This document shows positions 56,336 through 64,000 of a stretch of DNA of 64,000 bases, one piece after another (positions within the stretch are counted from its first letter, which is position 1; every line of letters begins with the position of its first letter). This DNA comes from Streptomyces kanamyceticus (GTDB taxonomy: Bacteria; Actinomycetota; Actinomycetes; Streptomycetales; Streptomycetaceae), in contig NZ_CP023699.1 of assembly GCF_008704495.1 (NCBI RefSeq), positions 1 through 64,000 on the forward strand, in the 5' to 3' direction. The notes under the pieces are model-generated. The model saw nothing but the letters and a program-made list of their open reading frames with translations. It ran no database searches and had not been told where the DNA came from. A program made the translations under genes and the position numbers.

Positions 56336-57628
56336 TTGCCGTCCAGCCGCGTCCTGCGCCGCCTCGCCCTCACCGCCCTGCTCACCGCGTCACTGATCTC
56401 CGCCGCGCCGTCCACCGTCCCGCGCCCGGCGGCACCCGCGCCCTCGCGGGACCGGGGCACCAATCTCCTCGTCGTCGGCCTCGACCGCAGGACCGGCATG
56501 TCCCGCTCCGACATCCAGCGGCTGCACGTCGGCGGCAAGGAATGCGACTGCACCGACGTGATGATGCTGGTCCACATCGCCCCGGGCGGGCGGCGGCTCG
56601 GCGTCGTGTCCATTCCCCGTGACTCGTACGTGCCGTTCGCGCGGCACGACGGCCACGGCCCGCACAGCGGGAAGATCAACGGGGCCTTCGCGGAGGGCGG
56701 TGCCGACCTCGCCGTACGGACCGTCGAGAAGGCCACCGGCGTCCCCATCGATCACTACCTGGAGGCCGACTTCCTCGGCTTCGTCGAGGCCGTCGACCGG
56801 CTGGGCGGCGCCGAGGTGTGCACCTCGACTCCGCTGTCCGACCTCAACTCCGGCCTGGACCTTGCGCCCGGCACCCATGCCGTCGACGGCGGCACGGCGC
56901 TGCGCTACGTACGGGCCCGCCATGTCTCACCGCCCGGCGACCTCGGCCGGGTCCGCCGCCAGCAGCGCCTCCTCCTCGGCATGCTGGCCCGGCTCTCCGA
57001 CGCGGGCGCGTTCACCGATCCCCTGGCCACAGGGCGCACGGCCCGCGCCCTCGCGCGCAGCGTGCGCACCGACGAGAACACCTCGCTGGGCACGCTCTAC
57101 GCGTGGGGGCGCGCACTGCGCCGTCTCGACCTCGCGCACACCGAGTTCGCGACCGTCCCGATGTCCGACTTCGACCACCAGGTGCCCGGCTGGGGCTCGA
57201 CGCTGCTGTGGGACGAGCCGCGCGCCAAGGCGTTGTTCGACGCGGTGCGCGAGGACCGGTCGCTGGTCCAGGGTCGCCCGGCGAAGGCCGTCCCCGTGGA
57301 CCAGCGGCCGGGGACCGTCCGCGTGCGCGTCGACGATCCGGCGACCGCCGACGGGCTGCGGGCCAACGGCTTCGACGTGCGCGCCGTCGATCCCTCGGCG
57401 GGCCGGGCCGCGGGTCCGACGGTCATCACGTACGACCCGGTCCAGGCCCGCTACGTCGACACGCTCGCCGCCGCGCTGCCCGGCTCCCGGCTGCGCCAGG
57501 TCACCGGTCAAGGGCCGGTCTTCCGGGTCGCGGTGGGCGCCGCGAAGCAACAGGTGGCGAAGGTGACGTACGACCGGAGCATGGTGGAGGGCGCGCCCGT
57601 CACCGGCGATCGGCTGCGCTGCGGCTGA
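56336..57628 (+). CDS. LytR-CpsA-Psr (LCP) family protein
   Basis: A 430-residue cell-envelope protein. A short N-terminal signal/anchor (RRLALTALLTASLISAAPST) precedes the LCP domain: NLLVVGLDRR, DVMMLVHIAPGGRRLGVVSI PRDSYV with its Arg/Asp residues, KINGAFAEGG and DHYLEADFLGFVEAVDRLGG. A LytR_C-like C-terminal domain (about 325-425) follows. LCP enzymes attach secondary polymers to peptidoglycan. Start TTG 56336 has GGGAGG six bases upstream. It is divergent from the VanX-like gene. Confidence 0.92.
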   Translation: MPSSRVLRRLALTALLTASLISAAPSTVPRPAAPAPSRDRGTNLLVVGLDRRTGMSRSDIQRLHVGGKECDCTDVMMLVHIAPGGRRLGVVSIPRDSYVPFARHDGHGPHSGKINGAFAEGGADLAVRTVEKATGVPIDHYLEADFLGFVEAVDRLGGAEVCTSTPLSDLNSGLDLAPGTHAVDGGTALRYVRARHVSPPGDLGRVRRQQRLLLGMLARLSDAGAFTDPLATGRTARALARSVRTDENTSLGTLYAWGRALRRLDLAHTEFATVPMSDFDHQVPGWGSTLLWDEPRAKALFDAVREDRSLVQGRPAKAVPVDQRPGTVRVRVDDPATADGLRANGFDVRAVDPSAGRAAGPTVITYDPVQARYVDTLAAALPGSRLRQVTGQGPVFRVAVGAAKQQVAKVTYDRSMVEGAPVTGDRLRCG

Positions 57629-57629
57629 C

Positions 57630-58493
57630 TCAGGGGCGCGCGTCCTCCAGGGCTTCGGCGAGCGAGGTGGCGAAGCGGGCGTGTTGCCGTGCGCTGGGCG
57701 GCAGTTCGGGGTTCCACGGCAGCGTCCGGATGCCCGGGCCGAGGGCGTCGCCGAGCGGGACGGCGTTGGAGCGCACATCGGTCAGGACCAGGTCGGGTTC
57801 GAGGGCGGCAGCCTCGGCCCAGGTGGTCGTGGACCAGTTGGCGCCCTGCCCGGGTTCGGGGTCGACGAGTCCGACGCCGAGCCCGGCGAGCGCGGCCAGA
57901 TCGGGCCAGGCGTACGGCCGCGCCAGGTGCACGGTGTCGGGGCCCGCCGGAGAGAGCGCGAGCACGCGCGGCCGTGCGCGGCCGCCCGCCGCCGCGGTCA
58001 ACCTCTGCTCGGCGACGGCGAGTTCGGCGTCCTCCTCGGGCTTTTCGGCGGCGCCGAGGCTCTGCGCGAGGGCGGTCAGGCGCCCCCTGATTCCGGCGAG
58101 GCTGCGCCCGTGCCCGATGTCGAGCACGACGACCGGCACCTGTTCCTCCAGGTGCTTGGCGGCCTCGGGGTCGATGCCGTAGACCTGTCCGCCGCCATAG
58201 GTGACCGCGACGACGAGGTCGGGCCCTGCGGCGACAAGGGCGTCCAGGTCCAGTGCGGAACCGGCGCCGAAGTAGCCCAGGCCGTCCAGCGGGAGGCTGC
58301 CCGCCTTGGCGGGATCCGGTACGGCGGGATCGTCGTGCGCGGAGCCGAAGACACCCGCCGGACGTATGCCGTGGTCGTACAGGGCCGCGCCCGTGGGTAG
58401 GTAGGCGACCGGCCTCGCCGGGCGTGCCGCGGCCCTCACCAGGTGATCCCGGTCGTCGGTGAACTCCCAGTACCCGGCCGTGTCGTGTGCCAT
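57630..58493 (-). CDS. Siderophore-binding-protein-like (FecB/TroA fold) without signal peptide
   Basis: A 287-residue periplasmic-binding-protein fold of the iron-siderophore type. It contains YDHGIRPAGVFG, DLDALVAAGPDLVVAVTYGG and TWAEAAALEPDLVLTDVRSN. Unlike normal family members it has no signal peptide or lipobox: ATG 58493 has a strong GGAGGAG, and the upstream frame is not signal-like. No ABC transporter genes are adjacent. It may be a cytoplasmic siderophore or metal-complex binder, or a gene with a lost export signal. Confidence 0.8.
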   Translation of the reverse strand: MAHDTAGYWEFTDDRDHLVRAAARPARPVAYLPTGAALYDHGIRPAGVFGSAHDDPAVPDPAKAGSLPLDGLGYFGAGSALDLDALVAAGPDLVVAVTYGGGQVYGIDPEAAKHLEEQVPVVVLDIGHGRSLAGIRGRLTALAQSLGAAEKPEEDAELAVAEQRLTAAAGGRARPRVLALSPAGPDTVHLARPYAWPDLAALAGLGVGLVDPEPGQGANWSTTTWAEAAALEPDLVLTDVRSNAVPLGDALGPGIRTLPWNPELPPSARQHARFATSLAEALEDARP

Positions 58494-58597
58494 GGTGTCC
58501 GACTCCTCCTGCTCCCGCTGCTCCCGCGCCGCGGCCTGCCCCGCCGTGGCCGTACCGGTGCTACCTGCCCTGGCGCGCGCCCCGGTACACGAGACCG

Positions 58598-59936
58598 CTA
58601 CCGGCCGGTGCCGCGGAAGCGGTTGATGGCGGACTCGTGGCGGGCTCGCGTCTCCGGGTTCTCGACACCGAGGTTCTCCTCGGGCGCGAGACACAGGACA
58701 CCCACCTTGCCGCTGTGCCGGTTGCGGTGCACCTCACGCACGGCCTCTCCGGTCGCGGCGAGCGGGAAGACCTCCGAGAGGGTGGGGTGGATCTTGCCCT
58801 TGGCGATCAGGCGGTTGGCCTCCCAGGCCTCGCGGTAGTTGGCGAAGTGGGAGCCGATGATGCGCTTGAGGGACATCCACAGGTAGCGGTTGTCGTACTC
58901 GTGCATGTAGCCCGAGGTGGAGGCGCAGGTGGTGATGGTGCCACCCTTGCGGGTGACGTAGACGCTGGCGCCGAAGGTCTCGCGGCCTGGGTGCTCGAAG
59001 ACGATGTCGATGTCCTCGCCGCCGGTGAACTCGCGGATGCGCTTGCCGAAGCGCTTCCACTCCTTGGGTCCTGGGTGCGCTCGTCCTTCCAGAACCGGTA
59101 GCCCTCGGCGCTGCGGTCGATGATCGCCTCGGCGCCCATGGAGCGGCAGATGTCGGCCTTCTGCTCGCTGGAGACGACACAGATCGGGTTGGCGCCGCCG
59201 GCGAGCGCGAACTGCGTGGCGTAGGAGCCGAGGCCGCCGCTCGCGCCCCAGATCAGCACGTTGTCGCCCTGCTTCATGTCGGCGCCGTTGCGCGAGACGA
59301 GCTGGCGGTACGCGGTGGAGTTCACCAGGCCCGAGCAGGCGGCCTCCTCCCAACTCAGGTGGCCCGGCTTGGGCATGAGCTGGTTGGACTTGACGAGCGC
59401 GATCTCGGCGAGGCCGCCGAAGTTCGTCTCGAAGCCCCAGATGCGCTGCTCGGGGTCGAGCATCGTGTCGCTGTGGCCCTCCGCGCTCTCCAGTTCCACC
59501 GACAGACAGTGCGCCACCACCCGGTCACCCGGCTTCCAGCGACGCACGCCGGGTCCGGTGCACAGCACCACTCCCGACAGGTCGAACCGAGCACGTGGTA
59601 GGGCAGGTTGTGCCGCTCCCCCTCGGGCCGTGACTGCCCGTAGCGCTCCAGGAAGGTGAAGGTGGGCAGCGGTTCGAAGAGGGAACTCCACACCGTGTTG
59701 TAGTTGACGGAACTCGCCATCACGGCGATCAGCGCCTCCCCAGGACCCGGTCCGGTGTCGGCACGGACTCGATGTGCAGGGATTTGCGGGGTCCTTGTCC
59801 TGGCTCGCGAGGCCTTCGAACATTCCGACCTCCTCTTGAGGACGACCGCTCCGCGATAGGACTCGGGCACCGCGAGCGCGGCGAAATCCTCGGTGCGGGC
59901 GTCTTCGGAGAGCGCGGCACTGACAATGGCTTCCAC
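58598..59936 (-). pseudogene. ccr: Crotonyl-CoA carboxylase/reductase with five frameshifts
   Basis: The gene for the enzyme that makes (2S)-ethylmalonyl-CoA from crotonyl-CoA, CO2 and NADPH. All parts of the family sequence are present in order but in three frames: SEDARTEDFAALAVPESYR, then MFEGLASQDKDP, KSLHIESVPTPD, GEALIAVMASSVNYNTVW, GDRVVAHCLSVELESAEG and GGEDIDIVFEHPGRETFGAS. Breaks lie at 59835, 59788-59791, 59749-59750, 59584 and 59066-59068, each cured by one added G or C. The restored gene from GTG 59936 is 447 codons, exactly the usual Ccr length. As written it cannot encode an active enzyme; sequencing error is likely. Confidence 0.9.
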
Positions 59937-60246
59937 AGGGGCCCCTATTCCGGCGTGCCGACAGATGACGGCAATTGACGAGAGGTGGTGACGGGCGACA
60001 GCCACGTCGACTGTACGAAGGGTGAACCCCTGTCAGAACCCCTAACCCTGAGGGCGCCGCAGGCATGTCGGACCCGTCGGATGCCCCTTGAGCACAGGGG
60101 TCGGAGGGGCCCAATAGGGGTTCAGAGCGCCTCTTTGCTCCGCATACCGTGGTGGCGCCATGTGTGCATGGCCGCATACGAAATCACCGGACAGTGAGGC
60201 GGAGGTGCTCCGCAGAGTGCGGGGAACTCCGGTGAGGAGCTGAGGA
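59937..60246. promoter_or_regulatory. Gap with GAACCCC/AGGGG repeats before the thioesterase gene
   Basis: A 310-bp gap with no gene. GAACCCCT occurs at 60024-60031 and 60036-60043 (12-bp spacing). AGGGG recurs at 60096, 60105 and 60116, and TGAACCCCT (60023-60031) is inverted at 60116-60124. Repeats at about one helical turn resemble binding sites of cluster-situated activators such as SARPs; this is suggestive only. Confidence 0.4.
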
Positions 60247-61029
60247 ATGCACGAAACAGATCGGGCGAACGACTTGTGGGCAAGGCGATTTCACCCCGTC
60301 GAAGATGCGGATTCCCGCGTGGTCTTCTTTCCGCACGCCGGCGGCTCCGCACCTTTCTTCCACCCCTTTTCGGCGATGCTCGCCACCCACGGCATCGACG
60401 TACTGAGCCTGCAGTACCCCGGCAGGCAGGAGCGGCGCGAGGAGCCCGCCGTCGATTCCCTTCCCGAGCTCGTGGACGGGATCTTCGCGGCGCTGCGGAG
60501 CTGGCAGGACCGGCCGCTGGTGCTGATGGGGCACAGCATGGGGGCGGTCCTCGCCCACGAGGTGGCGCGGAAGTTCGAGCAGTCGACGCAGGGGACCCCG
60601 CTGGGCCTGATCGTGTCCGGGCGCCGTGCTCCGTCGGTCTACCGGGAGGAGAACGCCCACAAGCTGGACGACGCCGCGTTCATCGCCGAGATACGCGGCC
60701 TCAGCGGCACGGCGGCGCCCCTTCTGGAGGACGCCGAACTGCTCCGCATGATCCTTCCCGCGCTGCGCGCCGACTACAAGGCGGTCGAGACCCACGAGCC
60801 CGATCCGCTGCCGCTGCTCCGCTGCCCGGTGGGTGTCGTCACCGGGGAATCGGACCCGCGCGTCTCCCCGGCGGAGGCCCGCGCCTGGGAGAAGCACACC
60901 ACCTCGTCCCTGCACTACCGCAGCTTCACGGGCGGTCACTTCTTCCTCAACGACCATCGGTCCGCGGTGTGCGACACGGTCGTGGAGTTCGTGGGCGCCT
61001 TCGGCAAGGAGGCCGCGGCCGCGCGCTGA
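60247..61029 (+). CDS. Type II thioesterase
   Basis: A 260-residue alpha/beta hydrolase that removes aberrant acyl groups from polyketide or nonribosomal peptide synthases. It has FFPHAGGSAPFFHPF (oxyanion side), GHSMGAV with nucleophile Ser97, and the C-terminal FTGGHFFLND His. Start ATG 60247 follows GAGGAGCTGAGGA. It is next to ccr and an exporter, which fits the edge of a biosynthetic cluster. Confidence 0.93.
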   Translation: MHETDRANDLWARRFHPVEDADSRVVFFPHAGGSAPFFHPFSAMLATHGIDVLSLQYPGRQERREEPAVDSLPELVDGIFAALRSWQDRPLVLMGHSMGAVLAHEVARKFEQSTQGTPLGLIVSGRRAPSVYREENAHKLDDAAFIAEIRGLSGTAAPLLEDAELLRMILPALRADYKAVETHEPDPLPLLRCPVGVVTGESDPRVSPAEARAWEKHTTSSLHYRSFTGGHFFLNDHRSAVCDTVVEFVGAFGKEAAAAR

Positions 61030-61062
61030 GCGGCCCGGACACGGGGCCCGCACCGAAAAGTG

Positions 61063-61097
61063 CCGCGACACCGCCTGGACAACAGGCGGTGCCGCGG
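61063..61097. terminator. Hairpin between convergent thioesterase and MFS genes
   Basis: CACCGCCTG and CAGGCGGTG (9 bp) surround a 5-nt loop; an outer CCGCG/CGCGG extends the stem after one mismatch. Confidence 0.8.
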
Positions 61098-61128
61098 CTC
61101 GGTCGGTCGTCTGGAACCGGGGGAATCC

Positions 61129-62685
61129 TCAGGCGACCGAGTCAGTGACCCCCGCTTCCGTGGGGGCGTCCTCGGAGTCCTTCGGCGGCACGGCGGCCGT
61201 GCGCGGCATGAAGGCGAGGGCGAGCAGGGCGGCGACGAGGGCGATGCCGGAGCAGACGAACAGCAGCGTGTGCATCGCGTCGACGAAGGCGTCGCGGACC
61301 GCTGTGAGCATCGCCGCGTCGTGCATCTTCTCGGCGACGGCGACGCCGGTGGAGACGCTGCGTCCGACCGCGTCCTCGATCTCCTGGGGGGTGTTCGCCA
61401 GGTCGAGGTTGCCCCGGTAGGAGGCGCTGGCCACGGAGCCGAGCACCGCAACACCGATCGCGCCGCCGACCTGGCGCAGGGCCTGCACGACGGCGGAGCC
61501 GACGCCGCTGCGCTCCTTGGAGAGCGTGTTGAGCGCCGCCGCCATGGCCCGGGTCATCGCGAGGCCGAGGCCCGCGCCCATGATCACGAGCCAGACCGCG
61601 ACGTATCCGTAGCCCGTCGACGTCTCGGTGTAGGTGCCCATGAACAGGCCGACGCTCACCAGGAGGAAGCCGAGGGCGGGCACGGCGCGCGGACCCAACT
61701 GGGCGGGCATCTTGTTGATGACGCTGGCGCCGACCAGCAGACCGCCGATCATCGGAAGGAGCCGCAGACCGGTGCCGAGGGAGTCGGCACCCTGCACGCC
61801 CTGGAAGTACTGCGGCAGCGCGAACATCAGGCCGAACATCGCGAAGCTGACGACGGTGCTGAGGATGGATCCCCAGACGAAGCCCCGGCCGCGGAAGAGC
61901 GTCAGGTCCACCAGCGGATCATGTCCGGCCGCGGCGACCCTGCGCTCCCACACCACGAACAGGACGAGGGCGACCGCGCCGGCCAGCAGGGAGATCGCCG
62001 TCTCGCTGCTGCCCCAGCCCTTCTCGCCCGCCTCGATGGCCCCGTACGTCAGGGCGGCCAGGCCGACGCTGGAGATCACGACGCCCACCACGTCGATGCC
62101 GACGCGGTCCTTGCTGCGCGATTCGGGGACCAGCTTGATCACGGCGATGACGCCGAGGGCCACCAGCGGCACGTTGATGAGGAAGACGGAACCCCACCAG
62201 AAGTGATTGAGCAGCGCGCCGCCGATGATGGGTCCCAGCGGGAGGCCCAGCATCTGCGAGACCGCCACGACGCCGATCGCCTTGGTCCGTTCCGCCTCCG
62301 ACTCGAAGATGTTCAGGAGCACGGAGGTGGAGAGCGGCACCAGGAACGCCGCGGCCAGGCCGAGCGTCGCACGGGCGGCGATCAGCTGTTCCGCCGATCC
62401 TGAGTACGCGCACCACAGCGAGGCGCCGCCGAACAGCAGGAGGGAGGCGACGAGGAGCTTCTTGCGTCCGAACTTGTCGCCCAACAGGCCGGCGGGGAGC
62501 AGCACCGCGGCCAGCACGAGGGTGAAGGCGTCGACGACCCACTGCAGTTCGCTGGTGGAGGCGTTGAGATCAGCACTGACAGTGGGCAGTGCGACATTGA
62601 GAATCGTCGCGTCCACACCCACCGTCAGCAGACTGACCCCAATAGCTGCCAGGGCCCACCACTTGCGGGTCTCCTGATTGCTCAT
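61129..62685 (-). CDS. MFS multidrug exporter, EmrB/QacA (DHA2) type
   Basis: A 518-residue exporter with 14 membrane helices. Hallmarks are LNVALPTVSADLNASTSELQ (motif D1-like), LLGDKFGRKKLLVASLLLFG (motif A) and the motif-C-like LGLPLGPIIGGALLNHFWWG. Its ATG overlaps the stop of the upstream GbsR/MarR-like gene (ATGA). It is likely the self-resistance exporter of the nearby cluster (inference). Confidence 0.93.
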   Translation of the reverse strand: MSNQETRKWWALAAIGVSLLTVGVDATILNVALPTVSADLNASTSELQWVVDAFTLVLAAVLLPAGLLGDKFGRKKLLVASLLLFGGASLWCAYSGSAEQLIAARATLGLAAAFLVPLSTSVLLNIFESEAERTKAIGVVAVSQMLGLPLGPIIGGALLNHFWWGSVFLINVPLVALGVIAVIKLVPESRSKDRVGIDVVGVVISSVGLAALTYGAIEAGEKGWGSSETAISLLAGAVALVLFVVWERRVAAAGHDPLVDLTLFRGRGFVWGSILSTVVSFAMFGLMFALPQYFQGVQGADSLGTGLRLLPMIGGLLVGASVINKMPAQLGPRAVPALGFLLVSVGLFMGTYTETSTGYGYVAVWLVIMGAGLGLAMTRAMAAALNTLSKERSGVGSAVVQALRQVGGAIGVAVLGSVASASYRGNLDLANTPQEIEDAVGRSVSTGVAVAEKMHDAAMLTAVRDAFVDAMHTLLFVCSGIALVAALLALAFMPRTAAVPPKDSEDAPTEAGVTDSVA

Positions 62686-63242
62686 AACGGCATCCCGTCC
62701 GATTCCTCATCCGAATTCCCTTGCTGGTCGGCGCGGTTGACGGCCTCCCAGCGCTTCCACATGGGCTCCGCCTCCGAGTGGAGCCAGGTGAACATGCGAT
62801 GCGCACCGCGCACCCGTGCCGCCCGTGCCTCTCCCTCGGGGAACAGGCGCAGCCCTTCGGCCGTGATGTCCACGAAGGACGTCATGCTCTCCAGGCGCCG
62901 CTTGAGCACGCCGGACCACGCGTCCTCGGTGATCCGGTAGTACGTGGCGCGCTCTCCGCTGCGGGTGACCGCCTCGACCATGCGTGCCTCGGTGAGCAGC
63001 CGCAGCGTGTTCGTCAGGGACGCGCGGCTGGCCTGGACCGCCGTGGCGATCTGTGCGGCGCTCTGTTCCGCGGGGTCGCACACCATGAGCCAGCCCATCG
63101 TCCGGCCCATGATCGGCGGCCATCCCGCCTGCTGCATGAACCAAGACGCCACTCGCTCGATCCAGGCCAGCACTTCTTCTTCGGGTCCCGCGCCCTGGTT
63201 CCGCGGCTCGGGTCCCGGCTCCTGGTCGGCTCTCGGCGACAA
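62682..63242 (-). CDS. GbsR/MarR-like regulator
   Basis: A 186-residue winged-HTH regulator: AGWPPIMGRTMGWLMVCDPA, QIATAVQASRASLTNTLRLL and VTRSGERATYYRI are the GbsR-like blocks. Start TTG 63242 has a strong AGGAGG nine bases upstream. It is followed by the exporter with an ATGA overlap and probably represses this operon until the product or drug binds. Repeats CTAGTT (63256-63261 and 63275-63280) lie upstream. Confidence 0.88.
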   Translation of the reverse strand: MSPRADQEPGPEPRNQGAGPEEEVLAWIERVASWFMQQAGWPPIMGRTMGWLMVCDPAEQSAAQIATAVQASRASLTNTLRLLTEARMVEAVTRSGERATYYRITEDAWSGVLKRRLESMTSFVDITAEGLRLFPEGEARAARVRGAHRMFTWLHSEAEPMWKRWEAVNRADQQGNSDEESDGMPL

Positions 63243-63255
63243 GATGCAGCACCTC

Positions 63256-63299
63256 CTAGTTCTTACAGCACGTTCTAGTTGTTTCAGTCATCACTGTAA
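63256..63299. promoter_or_regulatory. Repeated CTAGTT and TTACAG/CTGTAA elements
   Basis: CTAGTT occurs twice, 19 bp apart, and TTACAG (63263-63268) is inverted as CTGTAA (63294-63299). They lie in the promoter region of the GbsR-exporter operon, and autoregulation is plausible. The first CTAGTT overlaps the ribosome binding site. Confidence 0.45.
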
Positions 63300-63374
63300 T
63301 CACGAGACGCGGCGAAGGGAAGCGGAATGACGCGGCGAGTCGTCCCCGCCGCGTCAAAGTTCCGTCAATGCCGC

Positions 63375-64000
63375 TCAGGAGGCGGCGTTCACCGTCGTCC
63401 GTGCCGCGTCCCGCTCCTCGTCGGTGAGCGTGGGCCCGTCCGGGAGGCCCAGCTCCCCGGCCCGCGAGAGCGCCTGCTGCACCTCGGGGTCCTGGAGGGC
63501 GTCGGCGGCTCCCGAAAGGGTGTTGACCTGCAACGCGGCGGCGCACACCAGAGGGTCGCCGAGCGCCGCGGCGCCGATCACGTCCGCCTGGCGGCGACGG
63601 TCGTCGGCGTGCCGGGTCAGCCGTGGGTCATCGGTCCTGGCGAACACGTCCGGGTAACAGATGTCCTGCGACGTACCGAGCGACCAGGGAGTGTCCACCA
63701 CCGCCCCGATCGCCCGCTGGGCCGCGCGTGCCGTGCCGGGCCGCAGAGCGGAATTCCGGAGGGTGGCGTCCAGCGTGGCCGCGCTCAGTGCCGCGGCGCT
63801 CATGCCGTGGCCGTAGACGGGGTTGAACGCGGCCACCGCGTCCCCGAGCACGACGAGGCCGTCGGGCCATTCGACGAGGCGGTCGTAGAACAGCCGCCGG
63901 TTCGCCGTGGAGCGCGACGCCTGGACTCCGGTCAGCGGCTCGGCGCGGTCGATCAGGTCGGCGATGAGCGGGTGGCGCAGGGTACGCAGATAGTCGGCGA
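63375..64000 (-). CDS. FAD-dependent monooxygenase (partial, runs off the window)
   Basis: The C-terminal about 208 residues of a flavoprotein monooxygenase. VVLGDAVAAFNPVYGHGMSA contains the GD motif that contacts FAD. FYDRLVEWPDGL precedes it. The tail is helical. The N-terminal Rossmann domain lies beyond the right edge. Similar proteins include squalene-epoxidase-like and polyether epoxidases as well as general hydroxylases; the window does not decide. Its position beyond the exporter fits a tailoring enzyme. Confidence 0.85.
   Translation of the reverse strand, partial: ADYLRTLRHPLIADLIDRAEPLTGVQASRSTANRRLFYDRLVEWPDGLVVLGDAVAAFNPVYGHGMSAAALSAATLDATLRNSALRPGTARAAQRAIGAVVDTPWSLGTSQDICYPDVFARTDDPRLTRHADDRRRQADVIGAAALGDPLVCAAALQVNTLSGAADALQDPEVQQALSRAGELGLPDGPTLTDEERDAARTTVNAAS

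Overview
The window is very GC-rich actinobacterial DNA, almost certainly Streptomyces. Supporting signs are GTG and TTG starts, many ATGA/GTGA start-stop overlaps, a DasR-type operator beside a chitin-active LPMO, CU044_5270 and CGNR families, TioE-type MerR, ECF41 sigma factor, M64 and M9 peptidases, and ABC sugar importers without their own ATPase. No rRNA, tRNA, CRISPR, insertion sequence or phage module was seen. About 55 genes are supported.

Layout. 0-10 kb: a lysE/lysG export pair, a ferredoxin-MBL hydrolase, Lrp, an SMP-30 lactonase, a secreted AA10 LPMO with a DasR site, and a nucleoside hydrolase/MFS operon opposite a LacI regulator with a palindromic operator; then an M64 peptidase. 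10-19 kb: an XRE-TPR regulator, a CPBP membrane protein that overlaps a LysR gene tail-to-tail, and a three-gene catabolic operon. That operon (FAD amino acid oxidase, HglS-type 2-oxoadipate dioxygenase/decarboxylase, ALDH7) fits lysine degradation through pipecolate and 2-aminoadipate. 18-31 kb: peroxiredoxin, FUSC transporter, an ECF sigma/CU044_5270 pair divergent from a stand-alone ctaD, NUDIX, P-loop kinase, phosphoesterase, TetR/cupin pair with a perfect operator, and an AhpD-like protein divergent from sigJ (ECF41) with matching promoter motifs. 31-50 kb: an M13 peptidase; a five-gene operon of split glycine dehydrogenase (gcvPA, gcvPB), an NAD-kinase-like protein with a large low-complexity insertion, an SDR and a GntR; a divergent sugar ABC-GH42-GH63 operon; and a secreted M9 collagenase. 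49-58 kb: mostly small regulatory, redox and cell-wall genes. 58-64 kb: crotonyl-CoA carboxylase/reductase, type II thioesterase, EmrB-type exporter with its regulator, and a partial FAD monooxygenase, which look like the edge of a polyketide cluster that continues to the right.

Two things stand out at sequence level. First, seven single-base losses at G or C runs break three otherwise intact genes (five in ccr alone). Restoring one base at each gives exact family-like reading frames, so sequencing error is at least as likely as gene decay. Second, short tandem duplications repeatedly lie on or just beyond stop codons (lysG, the LPMO, the ctaD-linked gene/NUDIX pair, the phosphoesterase, the heptad-repeat gene and the XRE regulator).

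The most distinctive possible systems are the lysine/pipecolate cluster, the split-gcvP operon with its unusual NAD-kinase-like partner, the DasR-controlled LPMO and the ECF41 divergent unit.
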